This document shows, piece after piece, positions 22,301 to 33,716 of a stretch of DNA of 64,000 nucleotides (positions are counted from its first letter, which is position 1; the number at the start of each line of letters is the position of its first letter). The notes under the pieces are model-generated. The model saw only the letters and a program-made list of their open reading frames with translations, was not told where the DNA came from and did not search any database. The position numbers and the translations under genes were made by a program. The DNA comes from Calamus simplicifolius (Eukaryota; Streptophyta; Magnoliopsida; Arecales; Arecaceae): positions 62,001-126,000 of the forward strand of contig UESW01004633.1 in assembly GCA_900491605.1 (NCBI GenBank), read 5' to 3'.

Positions 22301-25144
22301 CATTGCCCTAGTTACCTGTTCAAATATGAGAACACTTAAATTAACCCATCCATCCAATGGACAATTTTAAATTGTTAAAAAGGCATCCCACCTCATTGCC
22401 CTAAAGTATAACTCAATGGTGTACTGAAGCTGAGAGGTTATAGAGCATGTTAAAATATACTCTTATTACTTTGACTAGCTCAAGTTTATTCGTCTAATAA
22501 GTTTCAAAACGAAGCAATAGGTTGTCTAATATTCTTGGAAATCATATCTCACTCTGGGTTTTCCAACGAATGTTGTCCAAATTTGTGTGTGGATATATAA
22601 TCATCTGACCTGAATCTGACCCATTGCATCCCCCATTTAAGTGTTAGGTATTAATGTTGAAATAAATGCATGAGAACACTATATATGAGAGGAAATTGGT
22701 TACAATGTAGTTCAGTAAAAGAAGAACAAACAAAATTAAGAAAAGTTAAAGCAGATATGGATTAAACACATAAAGTGACCAAATCCTATAATGGAAAACA
22801 TAAGTATTGATGGCAATGTAGTTTATTACCAAGTAGTATCTTGGCATGCTGTCTAATTCTTTGATGTAGCTTGACTTCAGTCTGAATCGTATCATGTATA
22901 TAACCCAAAGGGTTGTGATAAGTGTTGCAAGATCAAGAACTGTATGAATGTCCTTTTCAAGGATGAAACTGCAATACAGTCGTACAGCTAGGAATGTTGC
23001 AGTTAACTCTTGCGATTTCAATGAAAGACCTGAAGACAAGAAAAAAGTGACATAGCACCAAAAATTTGAAAAATAAATACAATGGTATCATAAGAAGACT
23101 GTAAAAAATTAAATAAAAGACTACTTTCATTCTTACAACCAAGTTTTTAAGGACTGGCAAGATGGGAGGTGTCCTTGCCATTCCGTTCCTATGGGAAAAG
23201 AAGACCGAAACAGAGGCAAGACACCAAAACTCATTCGTGCAGAGAAAGAAAAAGAAGAAGAAAGAAAGGAAAGAAAGGAGAAAAAAAATAAAGAAAGACA
23301 AAAAGTAAAGAAAGAAGAAGGGGAGAGAGACAGCCATGGGTAAATGCAGTACACACCTTGTTCCATGGAGAAACGGGGACGCTCTGTTTCATGAGATTTA
23401 AAATCTTGCTTACAACTGACAATTTGCAGATATAATACATGATGAAAAAACAGCAGGTCATCTTTCTTTGCCTGATCCTTACAGGGTTTAGTGATTTTCC
23501 ACAAAGTTAAAAGGGATTGATCAATGACCCATATCAGCAGATCTTCTAGGTGAAAACCAGCAATATTTACCACAATGTATTTAGTGTGAAACGCTACCTA
23601 AGGACAACATAATTGGTCAATTGCTAGCATACTACTGGAGAAAAGTTGTTATGCACCAACATTTTTTTTGTTTCATAACAGCTCTTAGAATCTTCACCGT
23701 TTTGCCTTCATATGTTTGTGTACAGTTCTTGGAATCTAAACTACTCAAGATATGCTATTCAAAATAACATATGATGAACCTCTAGCAATCCTGTCAGTTT
23801 CCTAATTCCATGCATAATCATAACAATAACTTACGCATGCATGCCCAATTCATCATCACCATCCAAGTGATTTTCCATCAACAATGAAGTTCCTTGCAAA
23901 GCATGGCACTGAGTTGAGAAGGCTCCATCAAATAATTGAGAAAATGTTACAAGACCAGCTAATGACATGACATCAACCCTCTAGAAAATGGTACCAAATT
24001 CTTAGTCAATACAAATCCAGGCAAGAGATGGTTCTGCAACAAAATCTCATATAGAAAGACGACTAGAATTCAGAGGCAAAAGATTCATAATTTCTAGCTT
24101 TCTAATGAGGATTGCCTATCAAAACATTTTCCCTTCCTATATTTCTCAAGCTGTCCACTGTCCAAGTCTCATCATCAACTAAAAGGGAGTTTTTCCAGCC
24201 AAATTCTTATTTGGTTAGAAGCATGCTAGATGCCTAGACCTAGAAGGAACCTTGCTGCCTGAATGCATATCAAGATCAATATGCTTCTCCTTCATCACGT
24301 AAAAGCATGCCAAACACAGCCTTCCTATTCTCACTAGCCAGTAGAGCGTGCTGTATCCATGCTCCATTTGGAATGATCCGATCTTGTAATACGAAACAAG
24401 GGCTACAGGCAGCTCCCTTGAAAAATAAACACCTATACTTATAATTTACAAGCTCTTTCTTTTTTCCAGAAGTTCAATACAGAACCAAATCAGCGTCTCT
24501 TTTGCTGAAATATCATCTTCCTAATAGCAACATGAAATCATTAAAGAATCGAACATCAAGCAGGGATTTACAAGTAACATAAGCAATCGAACCCTCAATC
24601 TATATCCCAGACCTACTTAATTCACGATCAATGAAACAACAACAGAATAAAGAGCAAAAAAATAATAGATAGAGGAGACCGACGCCTTGTAAACACCAAA
24701 CCGAGTATCAAATTCAACACAATCCTACCCAATTCCAATAAAACATTCCTTTTCACATAGATTAATAGCATGCGCATTAGAATTCACAAAGCAGATACCA
24801 TACGACTAATTTATATACCATCCTAGTAAATTATTTTTTTTTTGTGCAGAGAGAGAGAGAGAGAGACAGAGAGAAGATGTGGGAAGGGCGAGGGGGCAGA
24901 GGAGGTGATAACCAGAGCAGGTCTTTTTGGCGGTGAGCTTGTAGATAAGGATGACGATGCCGGCGGCATGGACGAACTCGGCGGCAATGTAGAAGTGGTT
25001 GTGGTTCTGGACGAACGTTTTCAAGGCCACCAGGGCAAGAATCGCCGCCACCGCCCCGATAAAAACCTTCACCCTCACCGACTGCCGCCGAACCCATCCG
25101 AACAGAACATTCACCGGCCATCTCGTCCCCCTCCGCCTCCCCAT
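19327..25144 (-). CDS. ERD2-related protein (ER lumen protein-retaining receptor family), six exons
   Basis: Exons on the minus strand: 25144-24913, 23029-22830, 21500-21361, 21274-21194, 19600-19473 and 19363-19327 (TAA at 19329-19327). All five introns are GT-AG. The product starts MGRRRGTRWPVNVLFGWVRR, followed by an extra N-terminal hydrophobic segment typical of the longer ERD2-related plant subgroup rather than the short K/HDEL receptor. It continues with KKTCSGLSLKSQELTATFLA, DIHTVLDLATLITTLWVIYM, WAFCVYLESASVLPQLRLMQ, VEPFTAHYVFALG and LADFCYYYIK, a seven-helix Golgi/ER protein. Exon lengths sum to 818 bp, one short of 273 codons. Exon 3 reads ATGCAAATGCAAAG at its end where the family's MQNAK needs one more A, so exon 4 (MVEP...) is out of frame. 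The missing base is either an assembly error in an A run or a real frameshift. An in-frame ATG 45 bp upstream exists (25189), but family alignment favours 25144. Whether this subgroup binds K/HDEL ligands is not settled by sequence. Confidence 0.9.
21194..21500 (-). other. Exons 3 and 4 of the ERD2-related gene with a one-base deficit
   Basis: Exon 3 (21500-21361, 140 bp) begins in phase 0 after exon 2 (1+200 bases complete 67 codons) and ends AAAG before donor GTGCGAG. Exon 4 (21274-21194, 81 bp) starts after TTTTGCAG with ATGGTCGAACC in phase 0. The 140-bp length forces a +2 shift. Restoring one A in the run at 21366-21368 (plus-strand TTT) would give LMQNAK|MVEPF, the family reading. No alternative donor nearby restores phase: the next GT is 8 bases on and also fails. 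Confidence 0.8.
23236..23330. repeat. Polypurine tract in intron 1 of the ERD2-related gene
   Basis: A run of GAAAG/GAAGAA words nearly free of pyrimidines on the plus strand. On the gene strand it is a polypyrimidine tract about 200 bp upstream of the exon 2 acceptor, just past the intron sequence before 23029. Open frames here (22957-23337, 23133-23573, 23231-23461, minus) are composition artefacts rich in Phe/Ser/Leu. Confidence 0.7.
24846..24877. repeat. (GA)n microsatellite in intron 1
   Basis: A GAGAGA run inside intron 1, about 40 bp past the exon 1 donor (GTTATC, first base 24912). Confidence 0.85.
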
Positions 25145-25345
25145 CTCCCCGCCCAAAAGAGCTGACGGAAACGAAGAAGAAAAGATCAAAGAACTTTTTT
25201 TGTTTTACTCCCCCGAGGGCCAGAAGGCTCAACGAGTACAGAATCATATACCCTGCCGGACTTCTAACCGGCCAAGATTCAGCGTTTCGAAAGGAGATAT
25301 TGTTCCCAGTCCAAGCAAGACTTGATCCTCGTCGCAAGAACCAAA
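25145..25345 (-). promoter_or_regulatory. Likely 5' UTR of the ERD2-related gene
   Basis: The GC content stays high from exon 1 to about 25340 and then falls sharply, suggesting the transcribed leader ends there. The in-frame upstream ATG at 25189 would add MIFSSSFPSALLGGE, which the family does not have. No clear TATA box on the minus strand was found. Confidence 0.35.
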
Positions 25346-26017
25346 TTTATTGCCAAGGCCTCGTATCCTCTACTCGTATAAAAAGGTATTGTTAGTGGAT
25401 CCAACAAAAATTTTTGTGAAGCGTTGCAATTATATTAATAACCATTATTCACTTCAAAACATACTACTTGAAAGTTTTAATATTAAAATAATAATAATAT
25501 TTTTTAATCACTACTTACTTGATTAAAAAATACTTTTTCAATCCATACCTTTTTTATTTAAAATGGTGTAAACATTTGAATTCCGATAAAAACAATATTT
25601 TATCTTTAAATATAATATAAGTGAAATAACGATAATTCTTTATATTTGAATGAAGCATTGGGGACCTTGGGAGTTTTCTTTTTTTTTTTTGATTATTCTT
25701 TTTAGATTTGTGATCGCGAAATTCTATTTGGGCCGCGCTTTTTGCTGAGCCTCCCACGCCGCTTAAAAAATAATCCTGCTAATGCTCAGTAGCCCTCCAA
25801 AGTCAAAACCCTCCTCCCCCGCCGGCCGCTTCCCCCTCCGTTGCCCTCCCTCCTCCGGATCAACACTTTGGATCCGACCATTTGAAGCTTGATTGAAGCG
25901 ATTTCAACTTATAATCGAGCAATGGACAAGCAACTAGCAATTTTTGAAGGTTCTACGATCGCAAAGGTTGTTGGTTTATATCTCTCGTCGTTGATTTTTT
26001 TTTTCTTCATTCGTGAG
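25346..26017. other. Intergenic upstream of the ERD2-related gene
   Basis: AT-rich to about 25750, then a GC-rich burst (25760-25870) resembling a second plant promoter or leader. A plus-strand small frame at 25922-26035 (MDKQLAIFEGSTIAKVV..., 37 codons) begins in it. No family recognised. It could mean a divergent transcript, but no downstream exon was found. Confidence 0.3.
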
Positions 26018-26074
26018 TTGTTCGGTCCTGTGTGATCGAACAGATCAAATCTGTTCGGCCACACAGAGCCAAAC
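26018..26074. other. Near-perfect hairpin
   Basis: Arms 26028-26045 and 26049-26066 pair over 18 positions with two mismatches around a 3-base loop (CAA). Weaker pairing extends to about 26020 and 26074 (GTTCGGTC against GAGCCAAAC). It lies next to CCGAACAG/CTGTTCGG words that recur up to 26120. It may be a small foldback, a cruciform or an RNA stem. Confidence 0.65.
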
Positions 26075-26269
26075 TGAGTTAACATATTCGTCCCAGTAGG
26101 CCGAACAGAGACTCGGCCAAATGTGAGCAAGAGGACGAGGAGATTTTGTAAGAAGGGGAATGAAGAGGGAGGTAGTTTATGTATTTTTTAAATTTAGAAG
26201 GGCTACTTAGTCATTTTTGAGGACGGTTGAGTAAAAAAAATAAAAAAAAAAGAGAGAGCTAACGAGAAA

Positions 26270-26470
26270 AAATTGCGGGCCAAATAGAAATTCCCGTTTA
26301 CGGACCGGACCGTTTGCGTGCCGAGCGGGTTTGCTGGCATGGCGTGTTGTTACCGGCGAGGGATGCAACCGTTTACGGTTGTTGGGATGATGGTTTGGCG
26401 AATTGGCGTATGGGGAACGGTCACATGGCCTGAACCTTGAGTTCGTTGGCAAATGGTCACATGTCACTTA
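26270..26470. repeat. GC-rich block, diverged relative of 30010-30240
   Basis: Shared words in the same order with 30010-30240: TTTACGGA with CGGACCG-type text, a GGCGAGGGA core, then TGGGGAACGGTCACATGGC here against TGGGGAAGGGTCGCATGGC there, then GTTCGTTGGC against GTTCGCTGACC. No coding sense. It is probably an old repeat family. Confidence 0.5.
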
Positions 26471-28200
26471 GCCGATAGGGGATAAGAACAACGTCACTCA
26501 TTATAAGTAGATAGGCATTGGCACTTTGTACTCAATATTACATTCAATACGGATGGATATGCATAGAATAATTTAGCTTAACTAGGTTAACACCTTATAA
26601 GAGATTTAAAAAAATACACATATAATACAATTACTAATAACATATTTTAACTAATTATTTATATTAAAATTTAATATTATATATTTATAATATATTTTAT
26701 ATTATGTGTTAATTATATGTTATATATATATATTAATAATAATTTGTATCGTACTATTTTAAATATATAATTATATTTGAAAAAATATTGTTTTTTGGTT
26801 TTTATTTATAAAATGAGGATATTTTTAAGAATATGTTTTTAATTAGATTTTAAGTAATCAGTTATTTGTTAAACAAATATGTCAATATAAAATATTTATT
26901 ATTTTGCAGGTAACTTATTATGTAAACTAAACGTGAACGGTAAAATTTTTTAAATCATCAACCAAACGCCATGTTTGCGTTTTTGAAATCTCTGGTAGGT
27001 CTATTCAACATTATTTCTTTGGTTAAAAAAATTACGTTGCTGATCTTAACTCCTTTGTGCTGTACTATTTCTTGTATTTCTTTGGCTCAGGAGATCAGGA
27101 TACGGGTACAACGAAACCAATTTTGGTGGTATTCTTGGTCACAGCATTTAATAGATTCGTTATTCTATTATGGATGGTGGAAAATATATAGAAGTATGCT
27201 TACATTTCTTAATTTTTCTTTTGACAAATAAAAAGTTTCATAAAATTATTTCAAATACACGCTTAGCTTGTTCTTCTTGTACCAAAATCAAACAGGGACG
27301 AGGAATATCAAGTTGAGAAAAATTATAAAATAGCTTTGTATCCGAAACCAATCAACTAGTCAGGATTTCTTTTTAGGACACCAGCATTTAATGCGTGAGA
27401 AAAAAATCCTATTTAAATAAGCTTTTAATTAATACTTTGATATTTTTTTCTGAGCAAAATGTATATATGCACACACTTTCTGTCCTCAAATTTTTACTAA
27501 AAATTTATTTTAATTCTTAAATTTTTATTTGCTATATTTAGTATAATATTTTAAAAATATTATATTTATAATTTTTCATCAAGTAAATTTGAACGAATGG
27601 TTGGCATATTATTTTATCAACGAGTTCACACATTTGAGTTAGAATGGTACATTATTTATTTTATTAATTTTAATTAATCTTATATAACTAAGCATTAGGA
27701 GTGTAATATTTAAAATATAAGGGACTAAAATTATAACAACTCAAGAGTTTAAAGGTCAAAATAAATTTTGGATGACACTTAGGATTGGGGGGGAGGGGGG
27801 GAGCATGTTTTTACTATCAAGGTTATTTTCTCCAAAGATAGCTTTTCTCATTTCACTTACTCCAAAAGGTATTTCTTAGCTAAAAAACATCATCTCTTGG
27901 GGGCTCAAATACAAAAAGGTGGTGCATGTCAAGAAGATTTACTATTTCACTTTTTGCTCTGCTGGTTCTTATCAGTATCTTTGATGCTCCTTCATTCTCT
28001 TCTTTGTATGGTGCTTTTTTAATCATGGTTTCCCCTAATGCTACTCTCTTGTTAGGTTGATTTTCTTCAATCTCTTTCACTTGTAGTTGGTATTTGGTAG
28101 AGCCAGAGATCTCTGATTACCTTTTTATTTCCTACCCCAAAATTGGTCAAATCTGAAGTTTTGTTAATCTTAAAATTGGATCTACCTTGTTCATCTTTAA
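26471..28200. other. AT-rich intergenic DNA, no gene seen
   Basis: Very AT-rich between 26560 and 27760 with TATATAT runs, plus a G-run near 27787-27801. The open frames at 26971-27231 (+) and 27880-28080 (-) have no recognisable domain. Confidence 0.5.
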
Positions 28201-28429
28201 TGACATGTTTATCTACATTTACGGTTCATCAAACTTATTAGACCAAAGGGAAAAGAAATTTTTGGTGCTCTGTCTATTATGGCATATTTGAAAGAGTAAA
28301 AATGAAGAGCTATTTGAACATAAAACTTGAAAGCTTTCTCAAAATTCTAAGCATCTTGGCAACTGGGGATATTCTTTGCCCATGCTTCTTAGGCCTCATA
28401 TCTCATGCTATCTCCCTCCATCGAGATGA

Positions 28430-28590
28430 TTGAAGCTGCAGGATCTGTCCATAGGAAGCAGGCAGGAGCATGATATCTTGTTCGAGATGCCTGTAATCGA
28501 TTTATTGCTATCGGTGTAGTTCCTTTATTCAATGTTATTGTTCTCCGCGCTTAATTAACAAGGGCTTAGCATGGTATTCAGTATCTTTTA
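28430..28590 (+). pseudogene. LINE RNase H-like relic (in duplication copy 1)
   Basis: Read through stops: YLVRDACNRFIAIGVVPLF, NVIVLRA*LTRA*HGIQY. This resembles the plant LINE-associated RNase H domain (GFVIRDxxGRxxAAGxxxL..AEL.AAW.G). The same sequence recurs at about 34530-34690 in copy 2. Confidence 0.5.
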
Positions 28591-29517
28591 CTATTCTTTA
28601 CTAACTTGGCTTGTTATTGAAAAAGATTCTAGCAACATATATAATTAAATGAATTCAATCTGAATCATATGCCTTCAAGTGCCTCTATCATTTTCTAAAA
28701 AATATCACCACCTTGTTCGATTGCAAATAATGTATGTGGGCTAGTCCTCCGGCAAAGGTTATCAAATTATCTATAACGAGTGCATAAATACTTTATCATT
28801 TATCTATAGTTTTAGTCTATATTAAGTTGGACAATTGTGTAAAGCATCCAAGAAGAATCCAATCAATCGAATATTAACTTTAAAAAAAATTGTTTAGAAT
28901 ATTTACTCATTCTAGAATTATCAAACAATCCAGCCTGGTTTAATTTATTTAACCCAATCTAGCCCACCCCAGACAAGCCTGGCTGAACTAAAATTTAGTT
29001 TTAAGACTGGATTAGATTAGGTTTAATTGAAGAAATCTCTACTCAACGGCAGCTTAGAGTTGGAGATTTTGTTTGGATTATGGTCAGGGTCTAAGTTTAG
29101 CTCCATCACAGCTCTAGCTAAAGCCAAGGAAAATCTTTCCTTTCAAAAAACTTATATTAGGATTCTAAATCTACTATACCAAGATTTGATTTTGGGAGCC
29201 TAGATACGGGACTTGTTTATTAGGTTCAAAACTACTTCGATGAAATTTTAAAACCTTTGAATTCTTTTAAATCCTCTGCTGTGAAGTGGATTTAGCCATG
29301 TTCTCACTTATAACGTCTGGAGAACATTTGGACAGGGCCTTCTCTGTCTTTCATTGTTTTATTGGGTTGAATTACGTAAAAGTTCCAATTAACTCCAATT
29401 GGAAATCCAATCGAATTGGACTGGTACCAAGCATCAGCTTGTGGATCTCAGAAACTCCCAGTCAATTTATTTTATATGCTAGAAGAGTGCTGTACCTACG
29501 GCACTTCCAAAGCTCCT

Positions 29518-29519
<2 letters not shown>

Positions 29520-29558
<39 letters not shown>

Positions 29559-29567
29559 TAATAAAGG
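29520..29567. repeat. (AAT)n microsatellite
   Basis: About 14 AAT units in copy 1. The matching place in copy 2 (35621-35637) has only about five, so it is a length polymorphism between the two duplicates. It creates poly-Asn and poly-Ile open frames (29286-29558, 29416-29790) that are not genes. Confidence 0.9.
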
Positions 29568-30009
29568 ATGGTGGATGAACCGGAGAACCGATTCGGTAAA
29601 GGCGTTGGGGTTTATATCGGTTTTTATTTTTCCTGAATTATTTTTGATAGATTCTTGGACTATAGTTGTCAGACCTGATTTGAACATCGACTCAGCCAAG
29701 GACTCGAGTCATCGGGTTACTGGTTCAATCGTCGGATTATCAATTGAACCATCAATCAATTATTTTAATATAAAAATATATTTATATTGATAAAAATTAA
29801 TTTTTAATAAAAAAATTAAGATTAATATTATAATAAAACCCATAACCTCATTCGTTTCAAACTGGGTTGATCGATTATTCACGAATGAACCGAATGAATT
29901 GATCAGATTATTTTAAATACCTTAAGCATTCTATTTTATATTAAAATCAAATTAATTTAATTTTTACATTTTGATTCAATCGATCGGTTGGATCCGATTC
30001 TGAACACAC

Positions 30010-30240
30010 TGGACTTGCCATTTACGGAGCGAACCGGACCCGTCCGGTAGTGGTGCAGCCGCATACGGTTGGATTAGCGGCGAGGAAGGGCTCTCGGCAG
30101 TCCGATGGATCACGGGACGCAAGTAAAGCGAAAGAGGCAAGTCGACACGTGCAGTGGAAAACATGTGTCTTGCGACGATGGATTGACGTGTGGGGAAGGG
30201 TCGCATGGCTCGATGATAGTTCGCTGACCTTTTAACCTGT
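30010..30240. repeat. GC-rich block, diverged relative of 26270-26470
   Basis: See 26270-26470. It lies only in duplication copy 1, inside the segment lost from copy 2. Includes ACACGTGCAGTGG near 30145. No gene seen. Confidence 0.45.
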
Positions 30241-30299
30241 TGGGGGGAAACAATGGGAGAAACAATGGGAGTTGCATACAACTTCTCTTTCTTGTTTGT

Positions 30300-31023
30300 A
30301 TCATCATCGTCTTCTTTTTCTTCTTCTTTTTTTCTCTACAAACAAACAATCACACTAACTTCATACGAGTCAACCTAGTAATATTAGAGTACAAAATTTT
30401 CTTTAAAGCTGAAGAACAGGGTCATCCTAATTCCACATTCAGACTCCTACGTAATGGGTCAGAGCCGCCGCTACCTAGTCAACTGCTGCATTAGTTTCCC
30501 AGTAGATATGACGAACATTGGCACTGTCAGCACCACGCAAAGTAGCCCGAATGTCGTCAAGAAGAGGATTAGTAGGAATAGGATTGCAATCATCTGACTG
30601 AAGCCACCGGATAACAGAAAGAGAATCTCCTTCAATAAAAAGGCTGTGAGCATGAAGTCTACGAACATCATGAGATATACCAGCCCAAACAGCATAAAAG
30701 CTCCGCCATGGGGACAAAAGTATCTAGGGAACCAAAATTGCCCCCCGATAGCATAGCTCCCTTAGTCCCATGAATAATGAAGGCTGATCCAGCAAGTTTT
30801 TCTCGTACACTCCCATCAAAGTTGATTTTGACAAACCCTGTAGAGGAGCTCCCAAGAGATGTAAACCGTACGACGGTTCATTGCCGAAGCAGTAGGGGAT
30901 CCTCAGAGGCCAGGGTTGCAAAAATCAGAACCATTAAGGAGAAGTGTACTTTCAGCCACCATAGATCTGATCTTTCGATCTAATCTTTGATCAGAGATCG
31001 TGTCATCAGTAAAAATAAGCTGG
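30300..31023 (-). mobile_element. 5'-truncated L1-type LINE insertion with 12-bp target duplication
   Basis: TTTCTTGTTTGT occurs at 30288-30299 and again at 31024-31035, exactly flanking the insert. The plus-strand left side is T-rich (30300-30345), the A-rich 3' tail of a minus-strand LINE. The body aligns with the 3' part of the LINE at 51905-57944: CAAACAATCACACTAA against CAAACGAGCGATCACACTAA near the tail, and the homology ends at CTGG|TT, where the target duplication starts. Coding traces on the minus strand are RNase H: AVWAGISHDVRRLHAHSLF, IEGDSLSVIRWLQSDDC, NVRHIYWETNAA. It is frameshifted and only about 720 bp long. Confidence 0.85.
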
Positions 31024-31035
31024 TTTCTTGTTTGT

Positions 31036-31614
31036 GTCTTTGAATCTTCTTGGCCCATCAATCTGGTGAAGCGCCTGGGGAGGTTGTGCGGTCTTTCATG
31101 ACCTTCAGTGATTGGGTTGGGATGGATTGGGTTTAATTGGATTGAGTGGATAAGCACAGGGGCACGCAGACAAGCTCTTTTTGTCTATTCTCTTTTCTGA
31201 GTACTTTGTGAGAATGCTTTCGGCTAAAGTTATTTTTCTCACTTGCAAGGCATAAACCTAGCGAAGATTTGATGAAACAAAAAGAGATGATGGTAAATTA
31301 CCCTTTCACTCTCTTTTAAAATAATAATTTGCCTACCTACACTATATATATATATATAAACTCTAGGTTTGACTATGTTATGTAATTAAATACATGATCT
31401 ATACGACATTTGTGGTGCAGATATAACATGTGACTTACACTATAAGTATGATATATGGTCCACATTGCAATTATATAGTATTTGATATAGAGCTACTTCA
31501 TAAATGTTAAATGGATTTTGAACAGCATTAATCAAATGCGCCAAGCTTTTCTTTAGAAAGAAAAGGATAGTATTAGCAACTTTCATTATCTTATAATTTG
31601 AAATAGTGTGGGAC
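31036..31614. other. No gene seen
   Basis: AT-rich DNA between two LINE relics in copy 1. The part up to 31839 is absent from copy 2. Confidence 0.4.
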
Positions 31615-32890
31615 TTACTGAGGACTTAGGAGGCTTGGGCATTAAAAACTTAAAAGTAAACGAATTTTACTTTTTAGCAAAATAAGTTTAGAAGCTTATC
31701 AAGGGTTTCAAATAAAACAAATCAATAGTGCCTATTATTTTAGAATAAAATTAGGAATGGGTATGAAATAGGTTTATTCCATCAAAGATCCAATAATGGC
31801 AAAGCTGTGGGAGATGTTGCAACAATATGTTTACTTCTTGCAATAAATATATTCTTTTTCATAGGATTAAACTCTCCTCTATCATTTGGCATATGAAAAT
31901 TTGGCTTTTAGCATCTAATACACATGCGTATGCTTTACTTGCTAATATCTCGGAGTGACCACTATCCTCCTATTGATCATAAGGAATAAGTGCTTCAGCA
32001 ATAATAATTCTCTTCGAAAAACAAGCGCTAGTTAGTATTCGTACCTCAACCTACTAATACTTAGGATAATTTAGAGCAAGCAACATGAAATGGATTAGTG
32101 AGATCACTATGAATCAACTCACTTTAGAATTTTAGAATTCTTCTATTTATAATAATCTGAATGCATTTTACAAGTGTACCTTTATTAAGTTGGAAAATGG
32201 ATTCAATATTCGATTTCACAAGGCCTCGTAGTGCGGCTCTATGCCATTTTATTTTTTCTTCAAGGATATCTTCCACAGAGCTGTTAAACCAACCCAAATA
32301 TTTCGATGGCCTCTCTATGGAATTTGAGATCCTTGTCTTGGGGAATCAAACTGTTATGATCACCCTTGACTCAAGTGGAGACCAATCAATTGGAGAGCTT
32401 CAAGAACATCCTCACGACATGTAGACCCTCAAGGATAGCTGATGTATTGGTTTGGAAGCCTATATAAAATGATATTTTTTCATTCAACTCCTACAAATTT
32501 ATCAATAATAGAGGTATATATAATATGCCCATACTACATATTTATTTAGAAAGCCACCATTCTCAAGGAAGTTAAGGTGTTTCCGTAGCTGCATTAAAAA
32601 ATGGATTGCATACGAGTGATGTTCTTGCGAGGAAAGATTGGATAGTGAATGTTGACTGCCTTTTTTATCATGTTGGAGTAAAGTCTATTCCCCACCTTTT
32701 CATTAGATGGCCGTTCGAACAAAGCATTTTGTTACCTTTGGATCTGATCAACTCGGATTTACCGGGTGGCCGAGTAATCTCTACACTCTTTGGACTTCTT
32801 GGAGGAAAAGAATTCCTGCATGCATTAGAAAGGCCTAGGATTGTTGCTTATATTCATGTGCAAGCATGTTTAGGATGAGTCTAATGCAAG
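31615..32890 (+). pseudogene. Old LINE relic: reverse transcriptase C-terminus and zf-RVT region
   Basis: Starts with LGGLGIKNLKVNEFYFLAK, the GGLGIKNL signature of plant LINE reverse transcriptases. It continues with many stops to TSDVLARKDWIVNVDCLFYH and SIPHLFIRWPFEQSI (32606-32878), the zf-RVT zinc-binding segment (LP..D.L...I..D..C..C....E...HLF..CPF). The cysteines are largely lost. The copia LTR follows at 32924, inserted into or next to this relic. Confidence 0.6.
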
Positions 32891-32923
32891 GTTATTCCTT
32901 CAAAATAGTTGCTTTCATTGTTC

Positions 32924-33632
32924 TGTTGGTTTTTTTCTCCATTAAGCGTATCGGTTAGATACGACTAAGGTGGTCCTATATTCTGATCTTGAGGGATTGC
33001 GTGAATTCAAATTTTGAATTCACGATTGAGATAAAAATCCCTCAACCATATCCGTTTAAAGCGGCGCCCTCTGTGATGGACAGATAAGGCATAAAGGTTT
33101 ATAAAACGGGTAGGTTCCTGCGCTTGGTTTCATCGAGAGAAAGTTTACACCATCGCTGAGAGAGACCGCAAGGCGTGGAAGATCATTATCCTCATCTGGA
33201 AGAAAATCAACTGCAACTGCAATGGCTGGAGGTATTTATCGATCTTTCCTTAATTAATTAGGATAAATATATTGGTCCCATATTTTCGCATATATGATAG
33301 GGATCAATATATTTAATTTCAGTCTATTATGTTCTTCAACAAAATCCTTTTAATCTTTCTGCCAATAGAAGCAACTTTGTTTAGTGAAGGCATTGAATGT
33401 GCATCAAAGACATGGAACTCACTCTCTTTCTTAACTTCTACTACTCTTCAATAAGAGTTGCTTTGTTTTCTATACGATCAGTTTACGATAAACCTAATTT
33501 TATTTTAAATTTCTATCAGCATTGTTATCTTTTCTTCTTCTTCCTCCATTTCGCTTTTACTTTCTTTTCTTATTAATAAACCAGAAGAAGTATCTTGCTC
33601 CCTTCCTTTTCGGGTGAAAGAAAAAAAAAGTG

Positions 33633-33678
<46 letters not shown>

Positions 33679-33716
33679 GAATACATATGAATACATATGA
33701 TTAAGGTTAGAAAAAA
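32924..33716 (+). repeat. Orphan copia LTR in duplication copy 1
   Basis: Begins TGTTGGTTTTTTTCTCC and matches 36918 onward and the 3' LTR from 44100. Contains AAACGGGTAGG, a TTTATAAAACGG stretch near 33098 (possible TATA box) and (TA)n. It has leader sequence after it but no gag-pol, because the tandem duplication ends in the leader. It is therefore not a solo LTR from LTR-LTR recombination. Confidence 0.8.

Noticed and set aside
23133..23573. Minus-strand open frames rich in Phe/Leu/Ser inside intron 1
   Set aside because: They arise from the polypurine tract at 23236-23330 and overlap in several frames.
25142..25189. Upstream in-frame ATG as ERD2-related start
   Set aside because: Adds 15 residues not seen in the family; MGRRR at 25144 matches the family start.
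24831..25337. Longer minus-strand open frame of 168 codons over exon 1
   Set aside because: It is a different frame from the ERD2-related exon, which has family homology. A GC-rich shadow.
29286..29790. Open frames with poly-Asn or poly-Ile
   Set aside because: Produced by the (AAT)n microsatellite.
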